Made by a program: the position numbers and the translations under genes. Under the pieces are notes generated by a model. That model searched no databases, was not told the DNA's origin, and saw only the letters and a program-made list of their open reading frames with translations. From Paraburkholderia sp. CNPSo 3274 (GTDB lineage: Bacteria > Pseudomonadota > Gammaproteobacteria > Burkholderiales > Burkholderiaceae), in NCBI RefSeq assembly GCF_024206475.1, contig NZ_JAMBPR010000071.1, forward strand, positions 1 to 46,181: 46,181 nt of DNA, read 5' to 3'. Positions 36,101 to 43,350 of this stretch are shown in pieces (positions within the stretch are counted from its first letter, which is position 1; each line of letters begins with the position of its first letter).

Positions 36101-36679
36101 CGTTTGTGGAAAGCGCGCGCGTACGGCGTCGAAGATCGCGCGCAGCACATGGGGCGGCGTGCGGTGCGGCGAGTCCACGCGAAAGCCGCCGATGCCCGCT
36201 TCGACGAGCGCGATGGCGCGCCCCGTCCACCATGCGATGAGCGGGGCGCTCGCGCGCTCGAAATCGGCGTAGGCGACGTTGGCTTCGCGATGACCGTGGC
36301 GTGGGTCGAGGCGCGCGTCTTCGGGCTCGAAGGGGTGGAACCATTCGGGATGCGCGGCGTAGAGCGCGCCGTCGGCGGCGCTGCGATCTAGCACGAGATC
36401 GGCGAGCAGCGTGACGCCGCGCGATTGCGCCGCGAGCGCGAGTTCGCGCATGGCGTCGTCGGCGGAAAGCTTGCTGCCGAAGGCCGCGTTCAGGCGCGCG
36501 TGGTCGGCGACGATGCGGTCGTCGCCCGACGCGCCCGAGGCGAACAGCGCGCCGATCAGGACGTGATCGAAGCCAAGCGACGCCGCGCGGGCGATGTGCG
36601 CCGGCCACGCGTCGAGTGGTCCTGCAAGGACGGAATGGACGAAGTAGATCCGCGGCGCATAGGCGTGGGGAGGTTCCAT
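33176..36679 (-). CDS. glgE: Maltose 1-phosphate maltosyltransferase GlgE with N-terminal degenerate GH13-like half
   Basis: GlgE moves maltosyl units from maltose 1-phosphate to alpha-1,4-glucan ends. The canonical enzyme of about 660–700 residues occupies the C-terminal part: a DUF3416-type domain from about 470, then the barrel with nucleophile Asp859 (IFRVDNPHTKP), Glu888 (IFLSEAFTRPR) and Asp946 (VNTPDINPR). The first 460 residues form a second GH13-like unit. Its GGFRVDSPHRTPP segment (Asp169) lines up without gaps with the C-terminal catalytic segment, but the acid/base Glu is replaced by Ala198. The C-terminal tail is rich in His, Asp and Glu. Long GlgE proteins of this kind also occur in other Burkholderiaceae, to my knowledge. 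It is the first gene of the operon, 335 bases from the next gene upstream. Confidence 0.94.
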   Translation of the reverse strand: MEPPHAYAPRIYFVHSVLAGPLDAWPAHIARAASLGFDHVLIGALFASGASGDDRIVADHARLNAAFGSKLSADDAMRELALAAQSRGVTLLADLVLDRSAADGALYAAHPEWFHPFEPEDARLDPRHGHREANVAYADFERASAPLIAWWTGRAIALVEAGIGGFRVDSPHRTPPHVLRAIFDAVRARFPQTRWLAATPGLPREAIAHLEGAGFDAAFSSLRWWDFSSSWMVEEHAALRRVGSPITFPEAPYGARYAHDQEGAADARALERAYRRMLRAAAALGTGWLMPMGFEYGVDEATSHSGNSVQAWEAAKARAPFDLSADVAHANALQRETWTLQTNGELRALNGPGASVAALLRGDHADLRDAGDAILTLINPALAAPVRVDLSRLLDGAPGGFTRFAPLDAETLRGARLPAPRDASAIPDTFTLPAGACWMFRALASPLVVLAPPEDRGKTDTSGHKSVLEAIAAPRIAIESAQPSVDHGRFAAKRTVGERCEVRAAIFAEGHDRIDAAVLWRAADETAWHESPMAPVPPAGTDLWAAHIPLDRVGRYEYVVIAWRDDFASLAEHLHKKRAANQPVDLELEEASRLFALVLATAETSGTGDDDQKRTNETLDAIVKRFIGADTETRCAIIAAPSTAAAVRAASHRPFLSRDTIVNRVDAERSAARFASWYEIFPRSMSDDESRHGTFDDVIAKMPRIREMGFDVLYFPPIHPIGLANRKGRNNTLNAQPGDVGSPYAIGGAEGGHTAVHPQLGTLEDFCRMLAAAREQGLEIALDFAIQCSPDHPWLKAHPTWFAWRPDGTLRYAENPPKKYQDIVNPEFYAHDSKPDLWLALRDAILFWVDTGVRIFRVDNPHTKPLPFWEWMIADVRARHPDVIFLSEAFTRPRLMYRLAKLGFSQSYTYFTWRESKRDFTDYLTELTQTEVRDFYRPNFFVNTPDINPRHLQTGARSSFLIRAALAATLSGLWGVYCGFELCEGRAMPNSEEYLDSEKYQLRAWDWHRPGNIVTEISTLNRIRRANPALHTHLGITFLDAHNDSLLCFEKATPARDNVLVVAINLDAFNEQGADFELPWATFQRWHLDDHAPLNVIDEMTGERFEWHGRWQHVRLDPHARPFAIWRIEPATGLPREEPLPEHADEHDEHIEGHPELDADFPPVGAT

Positions 36680-37014
36680 CGGTCGTATTCCAGGTACGTC
36701 AGGCGAAGGGGATGCAAGACGGGGTTAGCCGAAATGCGATCGCGCCGCCCGGGGGCTGCCGGAGCGTGCCGCGCTGCGCGTGGTGGACAGGCACTTGTTC
36801 AGAGTAGTGCAAGAGCAGCCCGGAACCAAACCACTTGCGCCGCGTGGCGACTTGCGGGGGAGGGGAGCAAGGCACATGCCCATGTGCGATGCAGGCGCGC
36901 GGCGCGCGCACAGGCGCATGTTCGCAAAGGCTGGGCTCAAAGGCGGGCGAATCGAGAGGCGAAACCGGCGGCGATTGCCGGTATCCGTTGCAGCGGTGAA
37001 AAAGGGAAACGTGC
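36680..37014 (-). other. Gene-free region upstream of the glgE operon
   Basis: The 335 bases between glgE and the DUF1345 gene hold no supported gene. Two overlapping - strand frames of about 70 codons (36699–36911, 36725–36940) lack ribosome binding sites and family similarity. The operon promoter should lie here but I see no convincing -35/-10 pair on the - strand. A perfect palindrome is listed separately. Confidence 0.6.
36872..36887. promoter_or_regulatory. Palindrome upstream of the glgE operon
   Basis: GCACATG (36872–36878) and CATGTGC (36881–36887) form a perfect inverted repeat with a 2-base centre, about 190 bases upstream of the glgE start. It has the size of a dimeric regulator site. 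No regulator is identified. Confidence 0.4.
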
Positions 37015-37671
37015 TCAGCTACCGACCATGCTCGCGGCGATATTCACGCACAGCCCTAGCACAGAAACGTTGAAATAGAACGACAAAATCGATTGCGCGA
37101 GCACGCCGCGCCGCGCGCTGCGCCCGCGCAGGCCGATATCGGCGGTTTGCGATGCGCAGGCGATGGTGAACGAGAAGTACAGAAAGTCCCAGTAATTCGG
37201 CGTGAGCTTTTTGTCGGGAAACGCGAGGGCGGGCTCGTTGGGATCGGAGCCGTAGTAGATGCGTGCGTAGTGCAATGTGAAGATGGTGGGAATGAGAAAC
37301 CACGCCCCGATAAGCGTGAGCCCCGTGAGCAGAGAATGCAGCACTTTCGAGGCTGTGTCGAGATCCTTCGTCGTGCCGAGTTCGATGACGATGGCGACGA
37401 TGCTCGCCACCGTTGCGATGCAGATGAGAAACAGCACGGTGCCCGCATTTTCGTCTTCACGGCGGGCGTTCGCGCGCACGCTTTCTTCGTTTGCTAACAC
37501 CATGTGCAGCCAGATCAGCACGAGGTAGGTCCATACCGTGGCGTCCCAGCCGAGCAGGACGCGCGCGGAAGCATGGATCGAGGCGGGCGCGAGCAAGCCG
37601 AGCACGACGCCCACGGCGATGGCGATCATTAAGTGCGGTCGGTTGCGCAGTACCAGCGGAATGAGGTTCAT
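37015..37671 (-). CDS. DUF1345 family membrane protein
   Basis: A 218-residue protein with about five hydrophobic segments: LMIAIAVGVVLGLLAP, VWTYLVLIWLHMVLA, VLFLICIATVASIVAIVIEL, a fourth around LTLIGAWFLIPTIFTLHYA, and one near the C-terminus. The sequence DFLYFSFTIACASQTAD is characteristic of DUF1345, whose function is unknown. I chose the ATG at 37671 (MNLIPLVL); an upstream in-frame start at 37713 would place a 9-bp tandem repeat inside the coding region. It is transcribed toward the glgE operon and divergently from the dehydrogenase genes. Confidence 0.88.
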   Translation of the reverse strand: MNLIPLVLRNRPHLMIAIAVGVVLGLLAPASIHASARVLLGWDATVWTYLVLIWLHMVLANEESVRANARREDENAGTVLFLICIATVASIVAIVIELGTTKDLDTASKVLHSLLTGLTLIGAWFLIPTIFTLHYARIYYGSDPNEPALAFPDKKLTPNYWDFLYFSFTIACASQTADIGLRGRSARRGVLAQSILSFYFNVSVLGLCVNIAASMVGS

Positions 37672-37676
37672 GAAGT

Positions 37677-37703
37677 GGCGCGGGTGGCGCGGGTGGCGCG
37701 GGT
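37677..37703. repeat. Three copies of a 9-bp tandem repeat
   Basis: GGCGCGGGT is repeated three times without mismatch (37677–37685, 37686–37694, 37695–37703), ending 5 bases before the DUF1345 start codon on the - strand. In the longer reading of that gene it would encode three Arg-His-Pro-like units. The copy number may vary by slippage. Confidence 0.8.
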
Positions 37704-37790
37704 TAGCAATCAATTGCGGCGATTCTACCGTGCGTGGTCCGCCGGGGTGACGCGCTGTTCGCTGTTATGCCGGGCATGCAAGCTTTCGGT

Positions 37791-37820
37791 TTGTCTTATC
37801 GGGCCATAAGGGGCTATATT
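37791..37820 (+). promoter_or_regulatory. Possible promoter of the dehydrogenase operon
   Basis: TTGTCT (37791–37796) and TATATT (37815–37820) are 18 bases apart, about 190 bases before the small-subunit gene. The -35 matches 4 of 6 and the -10 matches 5 of 6. The rest of the 37714–38009 gap holds no supported gene. Confidence 0.4.
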
Positions 37821-38009
37821 GCTTGCGCAACTCGGCAACGCGCTTTCGAAGTCAGCGCAACGAAGGTGCATATGCAGAGATCCGCGTGGGCCGACGATAG
37901 CAAACGTCCTTGTATCAGTCCTGGTTTCAAGCGCCGCCCGCGCCGGCGGCAAGCGTGTTTCGCCCCATGCCAGGGGAACCTGGCGGGATCGACCTCATCT
38001 GGAGTGCTC

Positions 38010-38609
38010 ATGACAGATGTGACACAACACGGGATGTCTCAGGCGCCGCACGATCTTCCCGCCGCATTCGACCGCTTCGGCCGCCCTGGCCGCAGGCGTT
38101 TCGTTTCGGGAGCGTGCGCAGCGGCGCTGCTCGCTTTTGCGGCTGCCGGGCGCTCTCGCGCGCCGTTCGGCATGGGCCGCGCTTTTGCGGCTACACCGGC
38201 GAGCGCATCCGGTAGCGGCTATGAAGCCTTCATCGAGCTATCGCAGCGCCTCACTGGCCGCACGAGCTTTGACGCCGCGCTCGGCAAGCGCGTTTATGCC
38301 GCGCTCGACCACGCGAGCAGCCAGTTCGACGCGTACGTCGCGACGCTCAACACCTGGATTCAAGGTCATGGCGGCGTGCCCTCCGATACCGTGACCGCTG
38401 CGCTCAAGACCGATCAGCCGGAACTCGCCTCGATGGTGGGCGACGTCATGCGCGCGTGGTATCTCGGTCTCGTGGGCGAGATGCCGAAGGTGCAGGTGGT
38501 GGCCTTCGAAAAGGCGTTGATGTTCGACCCCGTCAACGACGTGCTCACGATTCCCTCGTATTGCCGCGACGTGCCGTTCTACTGGAAGCAGAAACCCGCG
38601 GGCGAATAG
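38010..38609 (+). CDS. Dehydrogenase small (gamma) subunit with Tat signal, FAD-SLDH family
   Basis: A 199-residue protein with a twin-arginine signal (RRRFVSGACAAALLAFAAAG at about 29–48). The mature part has the features of the small-subunit family of membrane-bound sorbitol and glucose dehydrogenases: YEAFIELSQRLTGR, MRAWYLGLVGEMP, EKALMFDPVNDVLTIPSYC. In the B. cepacia FAD glucose dehydrogenase the gamma subunit acts as a chaperone that carries the catalytic subunit through the Tat system. The ATG at 38010 has GGAG at 5 bases. The catalytic-subunit gene follows after 70 bases. Confidence 0.88.
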   Translation: MTDVTQHGMSQAPHDLPAAFDRFGRPGRRRFVSGACAAALLAFAAAGRSRAPFGMGRAFAATPASASGSGYEAFIELSQRLTGRTSFDAALGKRVYAALDHASSQFDAYVATLNTWIQGHGGVPSDTVTAALKTDQPELASMVGDVMRAWYLGLVGEMPKVQVVAFEKALMFDPVNDVLTIPSYCRDVPFYWKQKPAGE

Positions 38610-38679
38610 CGGAACAACAAGCACCCACATCACGGGCAGCGCCAGGCCCCACAACGAAAGCCAAAGGATGAGGTCGACA

Positions 38680-40281
38680 ATGGCGACAGGACATTCCGCC
38701 GACGTGGTCGTCGTCGGTTCCGGCGTGGCGGGCGGTCTGGTGGCGCACCAGCTCGCCCAGGCCGGCGCTTCCGTGGTGCTGCTCGAAGCGGGGCCGCGCC
38801 TCGCGCGCTGGCAGATCGTGGAGAACTTCCGCAACTCGCCCGCCAAGGCCGATTTCGCCACGCCGTATCCGTCCGTGACTTACGCGCCGCATCCCGAATA
38901 CGCCCCGCCCAATGAGTATCTCGTGCAGAAGGGCGATTATCCGTACAACTCACAATATTTGCGTCTCGTGGGCGGAACCACGTGGCACTGGGCCGCCGCC
39001 GCGTGGCGTTTGCTGCCTGCGGACTTTCGTTTGAAAACGCAGTACGGCGTGGGACGCGACTGGCCCTTTCCCTACGAGACGCTGGAGCCGTGGTATCAGC
39101 TCGCGGAATTGGAGCTGGGCGTGTCTGGACCGGACGCTACGTTCGATCTCGGCTCGCCGCGCTCCAAGCCGTATCCAATGAGCATGCTGCCGCTTTCCTG
39201 GATGGATCAGCGCTTCTCACAAGTGCTGAATGCGAATGGCTTTCACGTGGTGCCCGAGCCGGTCGCGCGCAATAGCCGCCCGTTCGATGCGCGTCCCACC
39301 TGCTGCGGCAACAACAACTGCATGCCGATCTGCCCGATCGGTGCGATGTACAACGGCGTGGTTCACGCGGACAAGGCCGAGCGCGCGGGCGCGAAGCTCG
39401 TGCCCCAGGCCGTGGTCTATCGCATCGAGGCCGACAACAAGGGACTCATTACCGCGGTCCACTACAAGGACCCGAGCGGCAGAAGCACGCGCGTGACCGG
39501 CAAGCTCTTCGTGCTCGCCGCGAACGGCATCGAGACGCCCAAGCTCATGCTGATGTCGAAGAGCGATGCGTTTGCCCACGGCATTGGCAACAGCTCCGAC
39601 CAGGTGGGTCGCAACCTCATGGATCATCCGGGCACGGGCGTCACGTTCATGGCCAACGAACCGCTATGGCCGGGGCGCGGGCCCATGGAAATGACCTCGG
39701 TCGTAAACTTCCGCGACGGCGCGTTCCGCTCCGGGTATGCGTCGAAGAAACTGCATCTCTCGAACGCGGTGCCCACCATGGCCGTCGCGGCAGCACTCAT
39801 CAAGAACGGCTTGACCGGCGCGGAGCTGGACCGGGAGATCCGCGAGCGCACGTCGCGTACGCTCAACATCAACAGCTTTCACGAGCACTTGCCCGAGCCG
39901 CAGAACCGCGTGCTGCCCTCGGGCGAGCACAAGGACGGACTCGGCATTCCCCAGCCCGAGATCTATTACTCGATCAACGACTACGTGAAGAAGAGCGCGG
40001 CGAACACGCATGAACTCTATGCGCAGATCGCGCAGCTTTTTGGCGGCACGGACATCGAGTTCGACGACACCTTCGCGCCGAACAATCACATCATGGGCAC
40101 GACGATCATGGGCGCGAACGCCGCCGATTCGGTCGTCGATGCCGATTGCCGCACGCACGATCATGCAAATTTGTTCGTCGCCAGCAGCGCGGTGATGCCC
40201 TCGGCCGCCTCGGTGAACTGTACGCTGACGATCGCCGCGCTGTCGCTGAAGCTGGCCGACAAGCTGCGCCACGAGCTTTGA
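38680..40281 (+). CDS. GMC-family FAD dehydrogenase catalytic (alpha) subunit
   Basis: The 533-residue protein oxidises a sugar or alcohol at a flavin. It begins with the FAD-binding VVVVGSGVAGGLVAHQLA. Cysteines 208, 209, 214 and 218 (TCCGNNNCMPICPIGAMY) have the same spacing as the cysteines that hold a [3Fe-4S] cluster in the B. cepacia FAD glucose dehydrogenase. The C-terminal part has the catalytic His (NNHIMGT) and Asn (SVNCTLTIAAL). It has no signal peptide and would be exported with its Tat-signal partner. I chose the ATG at 38680 with GAGGT 6 bases upstream; 38668 is an alternative. Glucose is a possible substrate, but related complexes use sorbitol, gluconate or fructose. Confidence 0.92.
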   Translation: MATGHSADVVVVGSGVAGGLVAHQLAQAGASVVLLEAGPRLARWQIVENFRNSPAKADFATPYPSVTYAPHPEYAPPNEYLVQKGDYPYNSQYLRLVGGTTWHWAAAAWRLLPADFRLKTQYGVGRDWPFPYETLEPWYQLAELELGVSGPDATFDLGSPRSKPYPMSMLPLSWMDQRFSQVLNANGFHVVPEPVARNSRPFDARPTCCGNNNCMPICPIGAMYNGVVHADKAERAGAKLVPQAVVYRIEADNKGLITAVHYKDPSGRSTRVTGKLFVLAANGIETPKLMLMSKSDAFAHGIGNSSDQVGRNLMDHPGTGVTFMANEPLWPGRGPMEMTSVVNFRDGAFRSGYASKKLHLSNAVPTMAVAAALIKNGLTGAELDREIRERTSRTLNINSFHEHLPEPQNRVLPSGEHKDGLGIPQPEIYYSINDYVKKSAANTHELYAQIAQLFGGTDIEFDDTFAPNNHIMGTTIMGANAADSVVDADCRTHDHANLFVASSAVMPSAASVNCTLTIAALSLKLADKLRHEL

Positions 40282-40294
40282 TAAGAGCCAGACG

Positions 40295-41698
40295 ATGAAA
40301 ACAGCGAAGTCCTCCCCCGCGGCCACCGCAAATCACGAGCGAGAGAGACGCGCGCGCGCCGCCATCGCGGCCGCGCTTTTCTGCGCCTTCGCGCTCGGTA
40401 TCGCGTGGCACGCCTCGCACGAATCGCAAACGCGTCCCGTCGACGAACTGCCGATGTCTACGGCGCGCGGCGACGACACGTCGACGCCCAATGCGGATGC
40501 GGACAAGCCGGACCTCATCAAGCGCGGTGCCTATCTCACGCGCGTAGGCGACTGCGCCGCGTGCCATACCGCCGACCCAGGCAGACCATTTGCGGGCGGC
40601 CTGCCCATCAGCACACCGTTTGGAAAAATCTACACGCCGAACATCACGCCGGACCCCGATACCGGCATCGGCCAATGGACCGATACCGACTTCGTGCGCG
40701 CGCTGCACGAAGGCATCGGCCGAGGCGGCGAGCGGCTGTATCCCGCATTTCCTTACGTCGAATTCACGCGCATGACCGAGCAGGACATGCTCGCGATCCG
40801 CGCGTATCTGAATACGGTTGCGCCGGTGCATTACACGCCGCCCGCGAACGCGTTGCACTTTCCGTTCAACCAGCGCTGGCTGATGATCTTGTGGAATCTC
40901 TTCAACTTCAACGAAGGCCGCTTCGTGCCGGACCCGAAGCAAAGCGCCGAACACAACCGCGGCGCCTATCTCGTCGAAGGCCTCGCGCATTGCGAGGAAT
41001 GCCACACGCCGCGCAACTTCATGCAGGGCCTCAAGACGACCGGGCGCTTCTCAGGCGCGACGCAAGCGGGCTGGCAGGCCTACAACATCACGCCCGACCG
41101 CACGAGCGGCATTGGCAACTGGAGCGACGACGCGCTGATCGCCTACCTTTCCACCGGCATTGCCGCGGGCCACGCCAGCGCAGCAGGCCCGATGGCCGAC
41201 GTGGTCCAGCACTCGACGCAATACCTGACGCATGAGGACCTGCGCTCGATCGTCGCGTACCTGCGTGCGCTGCCGCCGGTTTCGGGCGGCGTGACGCGGC
41301 CGCGCGATGCCTGGGGCAAGCCCGCTGTGGACGACATCACCGCGCTGCGCGGCACGACGATCTCGACCGTGAACGGCCTGCAGCTTTTCGTGGCGAACTG
41401 CGCGAGCTGTCACCACTGGACCGGTGAGGGCGTGGGGGCAAGCGCGCCGGGCGCGTATCCGTCGCTCATTCATAACAGCGTCGCGGGCGCGCCGAGCCCG
41501 AACAACCTCGCGATGGTGATCCTGCACGGTGTGAGGCGTCAAACGAAGGACAGTGACGTGCTGATGCCGGCATTCGGCGATGAATTGAGCAACGAACAGG
41601 TGGCGGCCATTTCCAACTACTTGACGACGCAGTTCGGCGATCCGCAGGCCACCCTCACGGCCGGCGAGGTGGCGGCGCTGCGTGCCCAGCCCCAGTAA
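40295..41698 (+). CDS. Tri-haem cytochrome c subunit of the dehydrogenase
   Basis: A 467-residue protein with an N-terminal membrane anchor or signal (about 20–38) and three CXXCH haem sites: CAACH at 87–91, CEECH at 233–237, CASCH at 369–373. Such subunits take electrons from the flavoprotein and pass them to the quinone pool or a terminal oxidase. The gene starts 14 bases after the alpha subunit gene. The order small subunit, flavoprotein, cytochrome is that of the B. cepacia FAD glucose dehydrogenase operon. Confidence 0.93.
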   Translation: MKTAKSSPAATANHERERRARAAIAAALFCAFALGIAWHASHESQTRPVDELPMSTARGDDTSTPNADADKPDLIKRGAYLTRVGDCAACHTADPGRPFAGGLPISTPFGKIYTPNITPDPDTGIGQWTDTDFVRALHEGIGRGGERLYPAFPYVEFTRMTEQDMLAIRAYLNTVAPVHYTPPANALHFPFNQRWLMILWNLFNFNEGRFVPDPKQSAEHNRGAYLVEGLAHCEECHTPRNFMQGLKTTGRFSGATQAGWQAYNITPDRTSGIGNWSDDALIAYLSTGIAAGHASAAGPMADVVQHSTQYLTHEDLRSIVAYLRALPPVSGGVTRPRDAWGKPAVDDITALRGTTISTVNGLQLFVANCASCHHWTGEGVGASAPGAYPSLIHNSVAGAPSPNNLAMVILHGVRRQTKDSDVLMPAFGDELSNEQVAAISNYLTTQFGDPQATLTAGEVAALRAQPQ

Positions 41699-41710
41699 CG
41701 CCGGGACTTT

Positions 41711-41731
41711 GCGCCGCGCTCACGGCGGCGC
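41711..41731 (+). terminator. Weak hairpin after the cytochrome gene
   Basis: GCGCCGC (41711–41717) and GCGGCGC (41725–41731) form a 7-bp stem 13 bases after the stop. No T-run follows, so it is at best a weak or Rho-assisted terminator. Confidence 0.3.
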
Positions 41732-41870
41732 TGGCAACCGCAAACGCGTATGCTGTGGGCGCAGGCACGCCGCTTGCATGTAGCCTGCTTGGTGACGCGC
41801 CTGTCGCAATCGCATTCGGTACGATATTTGGCGCTCATATGGCCCACTCACACAGCGCTATGATGAAGTG

Positions 41871-42611
41871 ATGACGCATACACCCGACGCTCTCGTGCAG
41901 CACCATGCCGCCAATCTTGCAGGTCGCGACTTCGTAGTAGGCGATTTGCATGGTTGTGTGGAGGCGTTGCGCTATCTTTTGCGCGAAGTCGAGTTCGACA
42001 CCGCGCGTGACCGGCTGTTTTCGGTGGGCGATCTCGTTGACCGGGGCGAACGCGAGCAGTGCGAACAAGCGCTCGCGCTGCTCGACAAACCATGGTTCTA
42101 CGCCGTGCTCGGCAATCACGAAGACGCGCTGTGCGCCGTGGCCGAAGGGCGGATGCCGCGCAATCGCTGGTATGGCATCGGCGGCGGCTGGGCGCAGAGC
42201 GTGCCCGACGCCGAACTCGTGCAATACGCGCAACGGCTGCGCCAATTGCCGCTGGCGCGCGTGGTGGGCGAGGGCGAAAAGCGCTTCAACATCATCCACG
42301 CGGAATTTTTCGGCGACGACGCCGCACTCGACAGCGGCCAGTTCAATTCCGACGTGCGCGAACGCATGCTTTGGGGCCGCGATCTCGTGCTCGGCACGGG
42401 CGACCCGGCGCGCCGTGCACTCTCGCTCACGTTCTGCGGGCACACGCCGGTGCGTGAAGTGCGGCAGATTGGCTCGCAGGTGTTCATCGACACCGGAGCG
42501 TTCATCACCGAAGGACGCCTCACCATGGTCGAGGCGCTCACGTCGCGCATCTGGTCGGTCTCGCAGGTCGAAGCGCTCGCGCATGGCGCGGCCGCGATCG
42601 TGCTGCCCTGA
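41871..42611 (+). CDS. PPP-family metallophosphatase (lambda/PrpA-like serine/threonine phosphatase)
   Basis: A 246-residue phosphoesterase with all PPP motifs: GDLHG (24–28), GDLVDRG (53–59), GNHE (81–84), and later His residues in IIHAEF and FCGHTPV that would complete the two-metal centre. This set is typical of the bacterial PrpA/PrpB and lambda phosphatase group, which removes phosphate from Ser, Thr or His of proteins. The GTG immediately before the ATG could also serve as start. No signal peptide is seen. The gene stands alone, convergent with the toxin gene. Confidence 0.9.
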   Translation: MTHTPDALVQHHAANLAGRDFVVGDLHGCVEALRYLLREVEFDTARDRLFSVGDLVDRGEREQCEQALALLDKPWFYAVLGNHEDALCAVAEGRMPRNRWYGIGGGWAQSVPDAELVQYAQRLRQLPLARVVGEGEKRFNIIHAEFFGDDAALDSGQFNSDVRERMLWGRDLVLGTGDPARRALSLTFCGHTPVREVRQIGSQVFIDTGAFITEGRLTMVEALTSRIWSVSQVEALAHGAAAIVLP

Positions 42612-42648
42612 GGCCTGGCGCCTGCCGGTCTCTCGCTGGCCGCTCGGG

Positions 42649-43350
42649 CTATACGATGCGGTTCAACTCGAACACCATGTCGACGGTGTGCCCATTCCAG
42701 TTGTATTCCAGATACGCCGCGTGATGGCACGCGCGCAGTAGCGTCGTGCTGAGGGCGGCGAGACATTCGCCGTCCTCGTCGCGCACCGACGGATACGCAA
42801 TGCCTGGCGCACGCGCTTCGCGGGCGGCGCGGCCTAGCGCCTGGCCGGGCGTGTAGTCGTCGGGCGAGAGCACGCCCGGGTCGAGCGCGGGGTCGTCGCG
42901 CAGATCGATCACCTCGCCATGCGCGATCACCGTATAGAGCCGCATTTGCTGGCGGATGGGCGGCTCGTTCGTGGCGGCGAGAAAAAGCCCCGAGTGATAG
43001 CGCGTTTCCGCCACGGCGGTGGCGCGCGAGCGCGCGCAGTAGAACACGCCGTAGGTGCCGTCGGAAAAACGGCTGCCCTGCGGATTCAGGTGCGTGAAGG
43101 CCGCCATGATCGGCCCGTAGCCGGGGCCGAAGCGGCGCTCCTCGCGCGGCACGAGGTCGAGGTCGCCGGTTTCGGTGCGCAGGCGGTCGTTGGTGAGCGC
43201 TTCGAGCGCGTAGAGCGCCTCGAAGTCGTCCGCGGAAGCCACGCGGTCGAACAGGTTCACGGCGGGAAACCGGGTGGGAATCACCCTGAACGCGGGTGAC
43301 CAGGTGAGCTGCGCGCTGCGCCAGCGGTCTTGCCAGTTCGTTTGCGTCAC
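42649..43350 (-). CDS. RES-domain toxin
   Basis: A 233-residue protein of the RES family. The conserved Arg, Glu and Ser are visible as Arg94 (GSRFSDG), Glu115 (AVAETRYH) and Ser188 (YPSVRDEDG). Family members degrade NAD+ by phosphorolysis or modify proteins by ADP-ribosylation, and stop growth. Which activity applies here cannot be read from sequence. It starts at a GTG that overlaps the antitoxin stop in GTGA, so translation is coupled and the antitoxin is made first. The length is slightly above the usual 150–230. Confidence 0.88.
   Translation of the reverse strand: MTQTNWQDRWRSAQLTWSPAFRVIPTRFPAVNLFDRVASADDFEALYALEALTNDRLRTETGDLDLVPREERRFGPGYGPIMAAFTHLNPQGSRFSDGTYGVFYCARSRATAVAETRYHSGLFLAATNEPPIRQQMRLYTVIAHGEVIDLRDDPALDPGVLSPDDYTPGQALGRAAREARAPGIAYPSVRDEDGECLAALSTTLLRACHHAAYLEYNWNGHTVDMVFELNRIV

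Noticed and set aside
36699..36940. Two small - strand frames upstream of glgE
   Set aside because: They overlap in different frames, have no ribosome binding site and no recognisable family.
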